Assembly (NCBI GenBank): GCA_029287575.1
Contig: JARFQW010000202.1
Coordinates: 1-57,250, forward strand
From: Gammaproteobacteria bacterium
GTDB taxonomy: Bacteria > Pseudomonadota > Gammaproteobacteria > Steroidobacterales > XN24
Reading direction: 5' to 3'
DNA: 57,250 nt
Part shown: in pieces, positions 24,904 to 33,354 of the stretch
Layout: each line of letters opens with the position of its first letter
How positions within the stretch are numbered: the first letter of the stretch is position 1
Program-made: the position numbers and the translations under genes
Notes under the pieces: model-generated
Told to the model about the DNA's origin: nothing
What the model saw: the letters and a program-made list of their open reading frames with translations, nothing else
The model's database searches: none

Positions 24904-26775
24904 CTACGGAACAGTTACGGGCAGGGAGTTGGCCCGCTCGTCGAGCGTCCTGGGCAGAGGGCACTCCAGCGCCGCGCAACAGGCCCTGAGCAGAGCGGAT
25001 TCCCTCGGCTGCAGCACGCCGTCCTCCCGCGCCGCGGCATCCAGTGCTTCCACCAATATGGCCCGGTACTGGTAGTCCATCTGTCCGAGGATCCCGGCGG
25101 CGCCCGCCGGCGGCAGTTCACCAGCCGGAAGATCCGTCGCCGCCATGCCCGGAAAACCGCTCTCGGCCAGGACCTGTCTGCCGGTCGCCAGTGCCGCGTC
25201 CCGGCGTCCGCCGGCTGCGTTTGCCATCCACTGGACCAGGCCCAGAGCCGCGCTGCCCGGTGGTGCCACGCTAGGCCTTCGGTGAGTGAGGTGCGTGTCT
25301 TCTTCCCGCAGATACAGCTCCAGGTTGGCCAGTAGAGCTGCTTCGAACGGCGCAATGATGCCGTCGGCCTCGGCGAATCGCCTTGCCAGCGACGCGAGGG
25401 TTTCGCGGCGCGGAAGCGACTGGCGGCGTAATGCTGGCGCCGCCAGGTCGAGGAGGACCAGCCGCTGGTCGTCCGCCATGGGCCTGACGGAGTTAGCGAG
25501 GCTGGCCAGGGATTCCGCGGCGGAGACACCCAGCGTCTGACCGGCCGCGGATAGCTGGTGGTCCCGGAGCGGGTTCTTCGCTTCGGCGATCAGCGCCAGC
25601 GCCAGCAGCGGCGCGTCCCAGTCGCCGTGGGCCGCGTCGGTGGCTGCCGGCGGCAGGCTTGCCAGCAAGCGGCTTGCGGACACCAGGCTGGCCGGTCCGG
25701 GCTGGCCGATCTCGCCGACGAGGCCGGTTCGCGGCCTGCTGACGGCCAGGCCTGGATGCCGTCCGGGTTCCAGCGCCTGCAGGCGCCGCTCGATGGTCGG
25801 ATGCGTGGCCAGCAGACCCGCAAGGCGACGGCTGTCGGCGAACAGCATGTGCCGGACCTCGTCGCGCCGCGCAGCCGTCAGGCGCGCGCCGTGCCCGGAA
25901 GCGGCGATTTTTCTCAGTGCGCCGGCCAGGCCCGCCGGGTTGCGGGTGAACTGAACCGCCGAGGCGTCGGCGAGCAGTTCCCGCTGGCGGGAAACCGCGG
26001 CCTGGAGTACCCGTCCGGCCAGGACGCCGAGCCAGCCCAGGACAATCAGTCCGAGACCGGCCACCGCGAGCGCCGGGGCGCCGGTCAGGCCGAGACCGAG
26101 GGCACCCCGCGCCGGAGCACGCGCCGAAGCGCTGCTTCGCCCCACTCGGCCGCGTCCCGCTGCCTCGAGGATTGTGCGGCCGATCAGACTGACGACCATG
26201 AGTCCGAACAGGTAGCCCAGCAGCCGCTGATTGAGGCGCATATCGCCGTTGAGAATATGACTGAACTCGTGGCCGACCACGCCCTGCAGCTCGTCCCGGG
26301 TGAGGGTCTCCAGTGCACCGCGGGTCACGGCGATCGCCGCGTCCCGGGTCCCGAGCCCGGCGGCGAACGCGTTGATACCCGATTCCTGATCGAGCACGTA
26401 GACCGCCGGAACGGGGAGCCCGGCGGCGATGGCCATTTCCTCCACGACATTTTCGAGCCGCCGGTAGCGGGGATCGGATTCCTCGCCGGTCAGCGCCCGG
26501 CCGCCGAGTGTACGGGCCACCTCACCGCCGCCGGCGGCCAGTTGCCGATGCCGGAGCGCCGATGCGAGCAGGATGATTCCCGCGATGAGGGCCCCTAGCG
26601 CCATAACCAGGCCCCGGTCCGGCGGATCCTGCCCGGGCGCGGCGCCGGTAACGGCCAGTAGCCACGCGAGGATAAAGCCGCCGACGACCGCGACGGCGAG
26701 CGTCGCGGTCAGGAAGGAGAGAACCAGGCCACGGCTTTTGCTGCGAGCCAGGTCCTGGGAGCGAAAAAAGTCCAT
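24904..26775 (-). CDS. M48 family membrane metallopeptidase with long C-terminal extension
   Basis: A 623-residue protein. Two N-terminal hydrophobic segments (about 18-42, 55-75) precede the zinc site GHEFSHILNGD (H-E-x-x-H) and the third-ligand region SRQRELLADASAVQF. Two more hydrophobic segments lie between them, as in HtpX-like proteases. After about residue 320 comes a 300-residue alpha-helical domain without an obvious match (DGIIAPFEAALLANLELYL, DGVLQPRESALLRACC), resembling a TerB-like fold. The gene follows lemA by 7 nt; LemA-M48 pairs are a common membrane quality-control module. Confidence 0.85.
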   Translation of the reverse strand: MDFFRSQDLARSKSRGLVLSFLTATLAVAVVGGFILAWLLAVTGAAPGQDPPDRGLVMALGALIAGIILLASALRHRQLAAGGGEVARTLGGRALTGEESDPRYRRLENVVEEMAIAAGLPVPAVYVLDQESGINAFAAGLGTRDAAIAVTRGALETLTRDELQGVVGHEFSHILNGDMRLNQRLLGYLFGLMVVSLIGRTILEAAGRGRVGRSSASARAPARGALGLGLTGAPALAVAGLGLIVLGWLGVLAGRVLQAAVSRQRELLADASAVQFTRNPAGLAGALRKIAASGHGARLTAARRDEVRHMLFADSRRLAGLLATHPTIERRLQALEPGRHPGLAVSRPRTGLVGEIGQPGPASLVSASRLLASLPPAATDAAHGDWDAPLLALALIAEAKNPLRDHQLSAAGQTLGVSAAESLASLANSVRPMADDQRLVLLDLAAPALRRQSLPRRETLASLARRFAEADGIIAPFEAALLANLELYLREEDTHLTHRRPSVAPPGSAALGLVQWMANAAGGRRDAALATGRQVLAESGFPGMAATDLPAGELPPAGAAGILGQMDYQYRAILVEALDAAAREDGVLQPRESALLRACCAALECPLPRTLDERANSLPVTVP

Positions 26776-26782
26776 GGCCGGC

Positions 26783-27367
26783 TCAGAACGAAACGGTCGG
26801 AACCTCGCGTTTGGACTCCGCCTCGATCTCCAGGAACTCCCCTTGCTGGAAGCTGAACACGCCGGCGATGAAGTTGGTCGGGAAGCTCTGACAGGCGGTG
26901 TTGTAGGCCATGACCGCGTCATTAAAACTCTGGCGGGCGAAAGCCACCTTGTTCTCGGTCGACGACAACTCCTCCTGAAGGCGCAGCATGTTCTCGTCCG
27001 CCTTCAGTTCCGGATAGGCCTCGACGACCGCCAGCAGCCGGCCGAGGGCGCTGTCCAGTGCGGCCTCGGATCCCGCCAGCTTGCGGATCGCGTCCGGATC
27101 ACCGGGCCTGGCCGCGGCCGCCTGCAGGCCGGCAATCGCCTGGTTGCGCGCGCTGATCACGGCCTCCAGGGTTTCCCGCTCGTGCTGCATGTAGCCCTTG
27201 ACCGATTCGACGAGATTCGGAATGAGGTCATGCCGGCGGGTCAGCTGGACGTCGATCTGGGCAAAGGCGTTCTTCATTCGGTTGCGCCGGTCCACGAGAC
27301 CGTTGTAGGCGAATACGACATAAAGCCCCAGTGCCGCAACGATCGCGAGAATCACCAGTAAGGCCAT
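26783..27367 (-). CDS. lemA: LemA family protein
   Basis: A 194-residue protein: one N-terminal membrane helix (MALLVILAIVAALGLYVVFAYNGLVDRRNRMKNAF), then the long helical bundle with QIDVQLTRRHDLIPNLVESVKGYMQHE and ARQSFNDAVMAYNTACQSFPTNFIAG, all LemA signatures. GGAG precedes the ATG. Cytoplasmic/periplasmic placement follows the family (N-out, helical domain cytoplasmic is still debated). It probably forms a unit with the M48 peptidase downstream. Confidence 0.92.
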   Translation of the reverse strand: MALLVILAIVAALGLYVVFAYNGLVDRRNRMKNAFAQIDVQLTRRHDLIPNLVESVKGYMQHERETLEAVISARNQAIAGLQAAAARPGDPDAIRKLAGSEAALDSALGRLLAVVEAYPELKADENMLRLQEELSSTENKVAFARQSFNDAVMAYNTACQSFPTNFIAGVFSFQQGEFLEIEAESKREVPTVSF

Positions 27368-27501
27368 GAACTGCTCTCCGGGTTTCTGTCGAAGCCGAGG
27401 ATACGCCTGGCCCCTCCGGTGAGAAAGCCGCCGGTTCGCAGATTCACAACCGACCGTCTTGGTCACCCGGTGTCGTCATCCGGCAACAGCTGAAAAAACG
27501 C

Positions 27502-27521
27502 GTGTTGACATAAGTGTTTAC
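27502..27521 (+). repeat. Direct repeat upstream of the sigma-54 promoter
   Basis: GTGTTGAC and GTGTTTAC (7 of 8 identical) with a 12-bp period, in a gene-free stretch about 35-50 bp upstream of the -24 element. It could be a binding site for an activator. A related TTGACATAA recurs at 27699-27707. Confidence 0.35.
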
Positions 27522-27553
27522 GTTTTTCCCGTGATGGCGGATCACATGCCCGA

Positions 27554-27569
27554 TGGCACACGCCTTGCT
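27554..27569 (+). promoter_or_regulatory. Sigma-54 (RpoN) type promoter
   Basis: TGGCACACGCCTTGCT contains the -24 element TGGCAC and the -12 element TTGCT with the obligatory 5-bp gap, so GG and GC are at the correct spacing. The expected start is near 27580. Downstream on the same strand are the c-di-GMP riboswitch (27734) and the seventeen-gene operon (27982), with no gene between. Sigma-54 control would require an enhancer-binding activator; none is encoded in the window. Confidence 0.6.
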
Positions 27570-27733
27570 GCTCTTCGGGGTGGCAAGCAATGGAGGGTCT
27601 TCCGTGACCCTGGTTTCGAGCCCGGGCCCGGCCTTGTGACGGAGTTCAAACTTCGCAAAAGCGGGGCGGCCGACCGGCAAAACTGAGACGTGTCTGCGTT
27701 GACATAACCCGGTCGCCCATCCAAGCTCGAAGC

Positions 27734-27818
27734 CGCTGATAAAGGCAAACCCGTCGAAAGGCGGGGACGCAAAGCCACCGGTCTACGGGACGTTCCCATG
27801 ACAGCGGGGTTGCCAGCG
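27734..27818 (+). ncRNA. c-di-GMP-I (GEMM-I) riboswitch
   Basis: All conserved blocks occur in order: GGCAAACC (27744-27751), the GAAA tetraloop (27756-27759), GGGACGCAAAGCC (27763-27775), ATGACAG (27798-27804) and GGGTTGCC (27807-27814). GGCAA pairs with TTGCC, and an outer helix CGCTG/CAGCG (27734-27738 with 27814-27818) closes it. The base before CAAACC is G, corresponding to G20 of the Vc2 aptamer, which favours c-di-GMP over the cGAMP-type variants that carry A. It lies 164 nt ahead of the first gene. Confidence 0.92.
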
Positions 27819-27831
27819 AAGTAGAGCTTTT

Positions 27832-27851
27832 GGCGCCGGTTCTCCGGCGCC
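27832..27851 (+). repeat. Strong hairpin just downstream of the riboswitch
   Basis: GGCGCCGG and CCGGCGCC form a perfect 8-bp stem with a TTCT loop. It is flanked by CTTTT (27827-27831) and AAAAG (27857-27861), which could extend it across a bulge. No U-run follows, so it is not a standard intrinsic terminator; it may be part of the expression platform. Confidence 0.6.
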
Positions 27852-27981
27852 GCCCGAAAAGCCCGCCTTCCGGCAAAACACGTTTTCATCGGTCCGTCCC
27901 GTCCTCCGAATGGCCAGCGTCGCCCACGGGAGGCTGTCACTGCTCGCCAGTGTCCATCGGGATCCTGGGAGGGGCCTGAAA

Positions 27982-30840
27982 ATGAAAACGTGCCTGAAAC
28001 TGATGACGAGCCGAGTGCTCACCGCAGCCAGCCTGCTGGCCCTCGCCGCCTGTGGTGGCGGTGGCGGAAGTTCCGCCTCCGACGCCGTGGTTGTGGAGGG
28101 GGATTTCCCTGTCGCCTTCGTGAAACGGGATGTGTCCGCCGTCGGGAATCCGACGGACGGAATCATCTTCGCTCCGGGCGGCGATCTGATGATGATCGAC
28201 CTGTCCTCGCCGAGCGCGAAGACGGAGAACATCACTGCCGAGTACACGAAGGGGGCCGGCGATGTGTCGGATCCCGAAGTGTCCTATGACGCGACCCGTT
28301 TGTTGTTCTCCATGCGCGGTCCGGAAGACCGCACCTGGAACATCTGGGAGTACGAGATCCAGACGAAGCAGCTGCGGCGGCTGATCCCCGACGACGCGAT
28401 CGCCAACGCAGGCGACGACGTCGACCCGGCTTATCTGCCAGACGGCCGCATCGTGTTCAGCTCGAATCGCCAGGAGAAATCCCGGCAGGTCCTCGAGTCC
28501 CTGGGCGTGGAACCCTACGCCCATCTGGACGAATACGAACGCGAGCGGGCGATCCTGCTGCACGTGATGGACGGCGACGGTTCTGACATCCGACAGATCT
28601 CGTTCAACCAGAGTCACGACCGCAATCCGACGGTCCTTTCCACGGGCGAGATCATGTTTGCCCGCTGGGATCACGTCGGCAACCGGAACCATTTTCCGAT
28701 CTTTTTCGCCAACCCCGACGGCACGAACATTTTTGTGCAGTACGGCGCGTTCAGCCCGGGCAACAGCTTCCTCCACCCTAGGGAGATGCCGGACGGACGC
28801 GTGCTGTCCGCGCTGATGCCGCTGTCCGGGACCCGTGAGGGCGGTGCGCTGGTGGCCGTGGATATTCGTAACTTCTCCGAGAACGACCAGCCCGCGTCCG
28901 GCGACGTGCCGGCAAATGCCAAGGGTCAGCAGCAGGTCACTCTGTTCGATATCGATTTCGGACGGGACATCTCCGAGTTCGGCCGCTACACCACGCCCTA
29001 TCCTCTCTGGGACGGAACGCCCCGGGCCCTGGTCAGCTGGTCGCCGTTCCGGCCGGCGGAGGAAACGAACCCGCTGACCGGCGAAGTGATGGAGGTCGAG
29101 GGCGAGCCCCTCTACGGCGTCTACATGTTCGACATGGTCGCCCAGACGCTGCGTCCGATCGCGCTGCCCGAAGAAGGCTTTGCCTACACCGATGCCGTGG
29201 CGGTGGAAGCCCGGCCCGCACCGAATTCAGTAGCTGACAAACCGCTGGACGAGGCGCTGGCCGCCGAGGGCGTCGGGGTCCTGAACGTCAAGAGTGTCTA
29301 TGACACCGACGGCCTGGACATCATGGGCCAGCGCGTGCTGGTTCCCGGCGAGTCCCTGCCGATGATGCCGGCGCCGGGCGACGACGGCCGCTCGCAGGTT
29401 CCGGATCTCGCCTTGCTGAAGGATCCGGCCATGACCGCGGCATCGGAGCGCCCGGCGCGGTTCGTTCGCGTTGTCAGGGCCGTGCCCACACCGCGCGGCT
29501 TGTCCCGGCAGGCCATCGGCGAGACGGACCTCGAGATGCAGCAGATCGTCGGCTACTCCGAGATCGAGCCGGACGGCTCGTTCCGGATCAAGGTGCCTGC
29601 CGATACGCCGATCGGATTGTCCGTTGTCGATGCCGCCGGCCGGGCGTTCCAGGTCCACACGAACTGGATCCAGGTCCGCCCGGGCGAAACCCGCACTTGT
29701 AACGGCTGCCATTCCCCGCGGCGGGGCAGTGCGCTGAACTCCGCCCCGGTGGCGGGTGCGCACGCGAACGTGACACTGGCCGCCGAACCTGGCGAGTCCA
29801 TGGCGGAGACGCGGACCCGCATGTATCCGGAAGACCTCGAGCTCCGGCCCGATCCCGTGTTCACGGACATCTGGACGGACCCGGCCCTGGCCGGCCGCAG
29901 CCCGGATCCGGATCTGGCCCTGACCTACGCGGGCCTGCCGGCGACGGTGCCTGCGCCCGTCCAGGGTGTCATCAACTATCCCGATCATATTCACCCTCTC
30001 TGGGTAGCCGACCGGGGTGGGAACACCTGTACCAACTGCCACACCAACAGCAACAAGGACGATCCCGTCTCGGCGGGGCTGAATCTCCAGGGCACGACGG
30101 GCGGCACGGGCCGGCTGACCTCGTACGAAGAGCTGATGGTCGGCGACCCGGTGATCGACCCGGCGACCGGGCTGCCCGAACTGCGGGTGATGGATGACGG
30201 CGAGATCGAGGTCGTGCGCGAGCCTGCCCTGGTCGAGACCGGCAATTCCGCCCAGAGCTCGCGGACCAGCCATCTCGTGGAGAAACTCTTCGAGCAGGAA
30301 CTCCGGGCCGGCTATGAGCTGACGTCGCCGCCGAGCGTGGACCATACCGGCATGCTGAACGCGTCCGAGCTGCGACTGGTTGCAGAGTGGATCGATCTTG
30401 GTGGCCAGTACTACAACGACGCCCACGACGACGCCGATGGCGACGGGTTCCGATCGTTGGCTGAGGTGCGCGGCGGCATCCGTGGCCTGTCCGAGTCGGG
30501 CTTCGAGGACAGCGTGCACCCGGTCCTGATGGATCAGTGCGCGGCCTGCCACCAGCCGTTTGGCGGACTCGGCATTCCCGGCGAGCCCGAGAATCCGGAT
30601 TTCAGTCCGAACCGGTTCGTGCTGACCGGCAACATCGAGGGCGACCTGAACGTCTCGCTGTCCATGGTGGACGATGTGTGCAACCCGGAAAGCAGCTACT
30701 TGCTGTATTACCCGAGCGCCGAGGGCCCCGGTACCCCGCCGCATCCGCTGGTTAGCGGCCGACCCGTGCTTCGAGCGGGTGAAGCCGGTTACGAGGCCAT
30801 TCGCGCCTGGATCGCGGCGGGGGCGTGCACCACGAGATGA
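27982..30840 (+). CDS. Tri-haem c lipoprotein with TolB-like beta-propeller (HzsA-like)
   Basis: A 952-residue lipoprotein (signal MKTCLKLMTSRVLTAASLLALAAC, then a Gly/Ser linker), first gene of the operon. Residues 60-430 show repeated PD40/WD40-like motifs (DPEVSYDATRLLFSM, DPAYLPDGRIVFSSN, NPTVLSTGEIMFARWD) as in TolB and the hydrazine-synthase alpha-subunit fold. Three c-type haem sites follow: C573-NG-C576-H577, C683-TN-C686-H687 and C853-AA-C856-H857. DADGDGFRSLAE near residue 820 looks like an EF-hand/dockerin-type calcium loop. The start at 27982 has GGAGGGG 7 nt upstream. A surface-exposed electron-transfer or oxidoreductase role is inferred. Confidence 0.82.
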   Translation: MKTCLKLMTSRVLTAASLLALAACGGGGGSSASDAVVVEGDFPVAFVKRDVSAVGNPTDGIIFAPGGDLMMIDLSSPSAKTENITAEYTKGAGDVSDPEVSYDATRLLFSMRGPEDRTWNIWEYEIQTKQLRRLIPDDAIANAGDDVDPAYLPDGRIVFSSNRQEKSRQVLESLGVEPYAHLDEYERERAILLHVMDGDGSDIRQISFNQSHDRNPTVLSTGEIMFARWDHVGNRNHFPIFFANPDGTNIFVQYGAFSPGNSFLHPREMPDGRVLSALMPLSGTREGGALVAVDIRNFSENDQPASGDVPANAKGQQQVTLFDIDFGRDISEFGRYTTPYPLWDGTPRALVSWSPFRPAEETNPLTGEVMEVEGEPLYGVYMFDMVAQTLRPIALPEEGFAYTDAVAVEARPAPNSVADKPLDEALAAEGVGVLNVKSVYDTDGLDIMGQRVLVPGESLPMMPAPGDDGRSQVPDLALLKDPAMTAASERPARFVRVVRAVPTPRGLSRQAIGETDLEMQQIVGYSEIEPDGSFRIKVPADTPIGLSVVDAAGRAFQVHTNWIQVRPGETRTCNGCHSPRRGSALNSAPVAGAHANVTLAAEPGESMAETRTRMYPEDLELRPDPVFTDIWTDPALAGRSPDPDLALTYAGLPATVPAPVQGVINYPDHIHPLWVADRGGNTCTNCHTNSNKDDPVSAGLNLQGTTGGTGRLTSYEELMVGDPVIDPATGLPELRVMDDGEIEVVREPALVETGNSAQSSRTSHLVEKLFEQELRAGYELTSPPSVDHTGMLNASELRLVAEWIDLGGQYYNDAHDDADGDGFRSLAEVRGGIRGLSESGFEDSVHPVLMDQCAACHQPFGGLGIPGEPENPDFSPNRFVLTGNIEGDLNVSLSMVDDVCNPESSYLLYYPSAEGPGTPPHPLVSGRPVLRAGEAGYEAIRAWIAAGACTTR

Positions 30841-31364
30841 GCACGCCTTCCGTTAAATCCCTTCTGATTGTCACGGCGGCGGCCTTCATGGCCGCCGCCT
30901 GTGACGACGACGTGAGCCAGGAAGAGGCGGCCGCAACCGGCCAGACCCTGTGTGTCGCCGACTACGAGGCCTGTGTGAATCCCATCTTCGATGCCGTGGT
31001 CAGCGGCCGTACCGGCCAGACTACCTGCTCGTCCAGCGGCTGTCATGACGTCAACGCCGGCTCCGGCGGGGCCTTCAAGATCTTTCCGGGAGCCGATCCC
31101 GGATCGCCGGAAATCATGGCCAATTTTTTCGCCGCCAAGGCGTTTGCCAACCTGGACAACCCGCCGTTGAGCAAGGTGGTTCTCGAGCCCATGCAGGGCG
31201 TGTCGTCAATCACGGGTACGCATACCGGGGGAGACATTTTCCCGTCGTCCGATGACAGTTGTGCTGCGGCGCTGCTGGACTGGATCTCGATTCGTGTCGA
31301 CGACAGCGCGGCGGCGACCTGCGGCACCTGTGTGCCACCGGATCTCGCGAGTTGCGGCTACTGA
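30837..31364 (+). CDS. Cysteine-rich lipoprotein with CX4CH motif
   Basis: A 175-residue lipoprotein (lipobox A-A-A-C after VTAAAFMA), start overlapping the cytochrome stop (ATGA). The mature part has many cysteines: LCVADYEACVNPIFD, TTCSSSGCHDV, DDSCAAALLDWI and ATCGTCVPPDLASCGY. CSSSGCH is C-x4-C-H, an unusual spacing that can bind haem c in some cytochromes; the following AGSGG and the distal C-x2-W region resemble planctomycete-type cytochrome domains. Whether it carries haem cannot be settled by reading. Coupling to the tri-haem gene suggests a partner at the outer membrane. Confidence 0.6.
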   Translation: MSTPSVKSLLIVTAAAFMAAACDDDVSQEEAAATGQTLCVADYEACVNPIFDAVVSGRTGQTTCSSSGCHDVNAGSGGAFKIFPGADPGSPEIMANFFAAKAFANLDNPPLSKVVLEPMQGVSSITGTHTGGDIFPSSDDSCAAALLDWISIRVDDSAAATCGTCVPPDLASCGY

Positions 31365-31379
31365 GAGGGCCGGGGAAGG

Positions 31380-32129
31380 ATGAGCGCAAGGATGCGGCAA
31401 TTCATCTCCCTCGCGGGAATCGTATGGCTCATGCTGAGCGTACCGCTCGCCGGCCACGCCGCGGAAGCCGTTGTGGTCCGCGATGCCTACATGGATTTGC
31501 ACAGCGGCCCGGGACGCGGCTACCCGATCTTCCACGCGGTGGAGCGGGACGAAGAGATCCTGGTGCTCAAGCGGCGCACGGACTGGTTCAAGGTGCGCAC
31601 GGCCAAGGGTATCGAGGGCTGGGCGAGCCGCGCAGCGGTTGAACGCACCGAAACCGCCGCAGGCGTGCCCCAGGCGTTCAGGGATCCGGCCAGGGACGAC
31701 TTCGACGGCCGCCGGTTCGAGTTCGGTTTCGCCTCCGGCGATTTCGATGGCGATCAGGTCTTCACCTTCCGTGCCGGGTACCGGGCCAATGAGATCTTCA
31801 CGACCGAGCTGACCGTTTCGCAGGTTTCGGGAACGTTCTCGAGCACCACCCTGTATCACGCCAATCTCGTCGCCAGTCCGTTCATGGACTGGCGAGTCGC
31901 GCCATTCTTCACCCTGGGCTGGGGCCGATTCGAAAACGAGCCCAAGCAGGTTCTCGTCGATGACAAGAACGTTAACGAGTGGGCGGCCAACGTGGGTCTG
32001 GGAGCCCGCACCTACTTCGGTGAGCGCTTCCTTCTCCGGGCCGACTGGCGCGAGTACATCGTGATGATCGACGACAACAACAACCAGGACTTCAGCGAAT
32101 GGACGCTGGGTTTTGCCGTGTTTTTTTAG
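31380..32129 (+). CDS. SH3 domain plus outer-membrane beta-barrel protein
   Basis: A 249-residue exported protein (signal to about 28). Residues 30-88 form a bacterial SH3 domain (VVVRDAYMDLHSGPGRGYPIFHAV, EEILVLKRRTDWFKVRT, GIEGWASRAAV), which commonly binds peptidoglycan. The rest is an eight-strand-like barrel of alternating hydrophobic residues ending in phenylalanine (WTLGFAVFF), the outer-membrane insertion signal. It starts 15 nt after the previous gene. The link of cell-wall binding to a barrel suggests anchoring of the system between outer membrane and wall. Confidence 0.75.
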   Translation: MSARMRQFISLAGIVWLMLSVPLAGHAAEAVVVRDAYMDLHSGPGRGYPIFHAVERDEEILVLKRRTDWFKVRTAKGIEGWASRAAVERTETAAGVPQAFRDPARDDFDGRRFEFGFASGDFDGDQVFTFRAGYRANEIFTTELTVSQVSGTFSSTTLYHANLVASPFMDWRVAPFFTLGWGRFENEPKQVLVDDKNVNEWAANVGLGARTYFGERFLLRADWREYIVMIDDNNNQDFSEWTLGFAVFF

Positions 32130-32139
32130 GGATCCGGAC

Positions 32140-32796
32140 ATGAACCTCAATTCACGCTGCCTTCTCGCTCCGCTGCTGGTGACGCTGGCTGCCTGCAGTA
32201 ACAGCCCCTCCGCGACGGACGACGCGGGCATGAGCTATACGCCCTCCGATTCGGTGATCCAGCCGGAACTGGAGCGACGCGCGCCGGTGCGACCGGACAT
32301 CGATACCGAAGACTGGGATGCGGGCGCCTACGCGGGCGCGATCGCCATCGAGGACTTCGGGACCGAATTTCTGTATGGCGGCCGGCTCGCCTATCACGTC
32401 AGCGAGGACTTCTTTCTCGAGGGCCACTACGCGCGCGCCGACGTGGATGACGAGAATTTTCGCCGGCTTGGCGCGCCGTTGTTCGAGAACACCGAGGAGG
32501 AGCTGACCACATGGGGTCTCTCGGTGGGCTACCAGATGCTGCCGGGCGAGGTCTTCATGGGCAGCCGCTGGGCGCGAACGAGTACCACCTATCTCCAGTT
32601 CGGCGCGGGCAATACGGACTTTGCCGGCGAGGACAGTGTCACCTACCTGCTGGGATTCGGCCTGCGCGTGCTGCCCACGGACTGGCTCAGTCTGCGCCTG
32701 GATGCACGCGACCACATCTTTGAATCGGACCTGACGGGCGACAACTCGTGGAAGCACAACTTCGAGCTGAGCGTCGGTCTGGGCGTCTTTTTCTGA
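32140..32796 (+). CDS. Outer-membrane beta-barrel lipoprotein
   Basis: A 218-residue protein with lipoprotein signal MNLNSRCLLAPLLVTLAAC (lipobox L-A-A-C) and a barrel of amphipathic strands ending in FELSVGLGVFF with terminal Phe. Strand pattern and length parallel the preceding SH3-barrel (ADWREYI / RLDARDHIF; terminal VFF), so the two probably arose by duplication. This resembles the small barrels of myxobacterial-type envelope machines. A run of eight T bases precedes it at the end of the upstream gene. Confidence 0.7.
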   Translation: MNLNSRCLLAPLLVTLAACSNSPSATDDAGMSYTPSDSVIQPELERRAPVRPDIDTEDWDAGAYAGAIAIEDFGTEFLYGGRLAYHVSEDFFLEGHYARADVDDENFRRLGAPLFENTEEELTTWGLSVGYQMLPGEVFMGSRWARTSTTYLQFGAGNTDFAGEDSVTYLLGFGLRVLPTDWLSLRLDARDHIFESDLTGDNSWKHNFELSVGLGVFF

Positions 32797-32815
32797 AGCG
32801 GTGAAGGGGAGAGTC

Positions 32816-33352
<537 letters not shown>

Positions 33353-33354
33353 GG

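Noticed and set aside
27699-27707. TTGACATAA as a -35 element directly ahead of the riboswitch
   Set aside because: No acceptable -10 hexamer lies 16-19 bp downstream (the sequence there is CAAGCT); the sigma-54 element fits better.
27910-27981. Upstream in-frame ATG at 27910 as start of the tri-haem lipoprotein
   Set aside because: It would bury the lipoprotein signal 24 residues inside, and the GGAGGGG ribosome site points to 27982.
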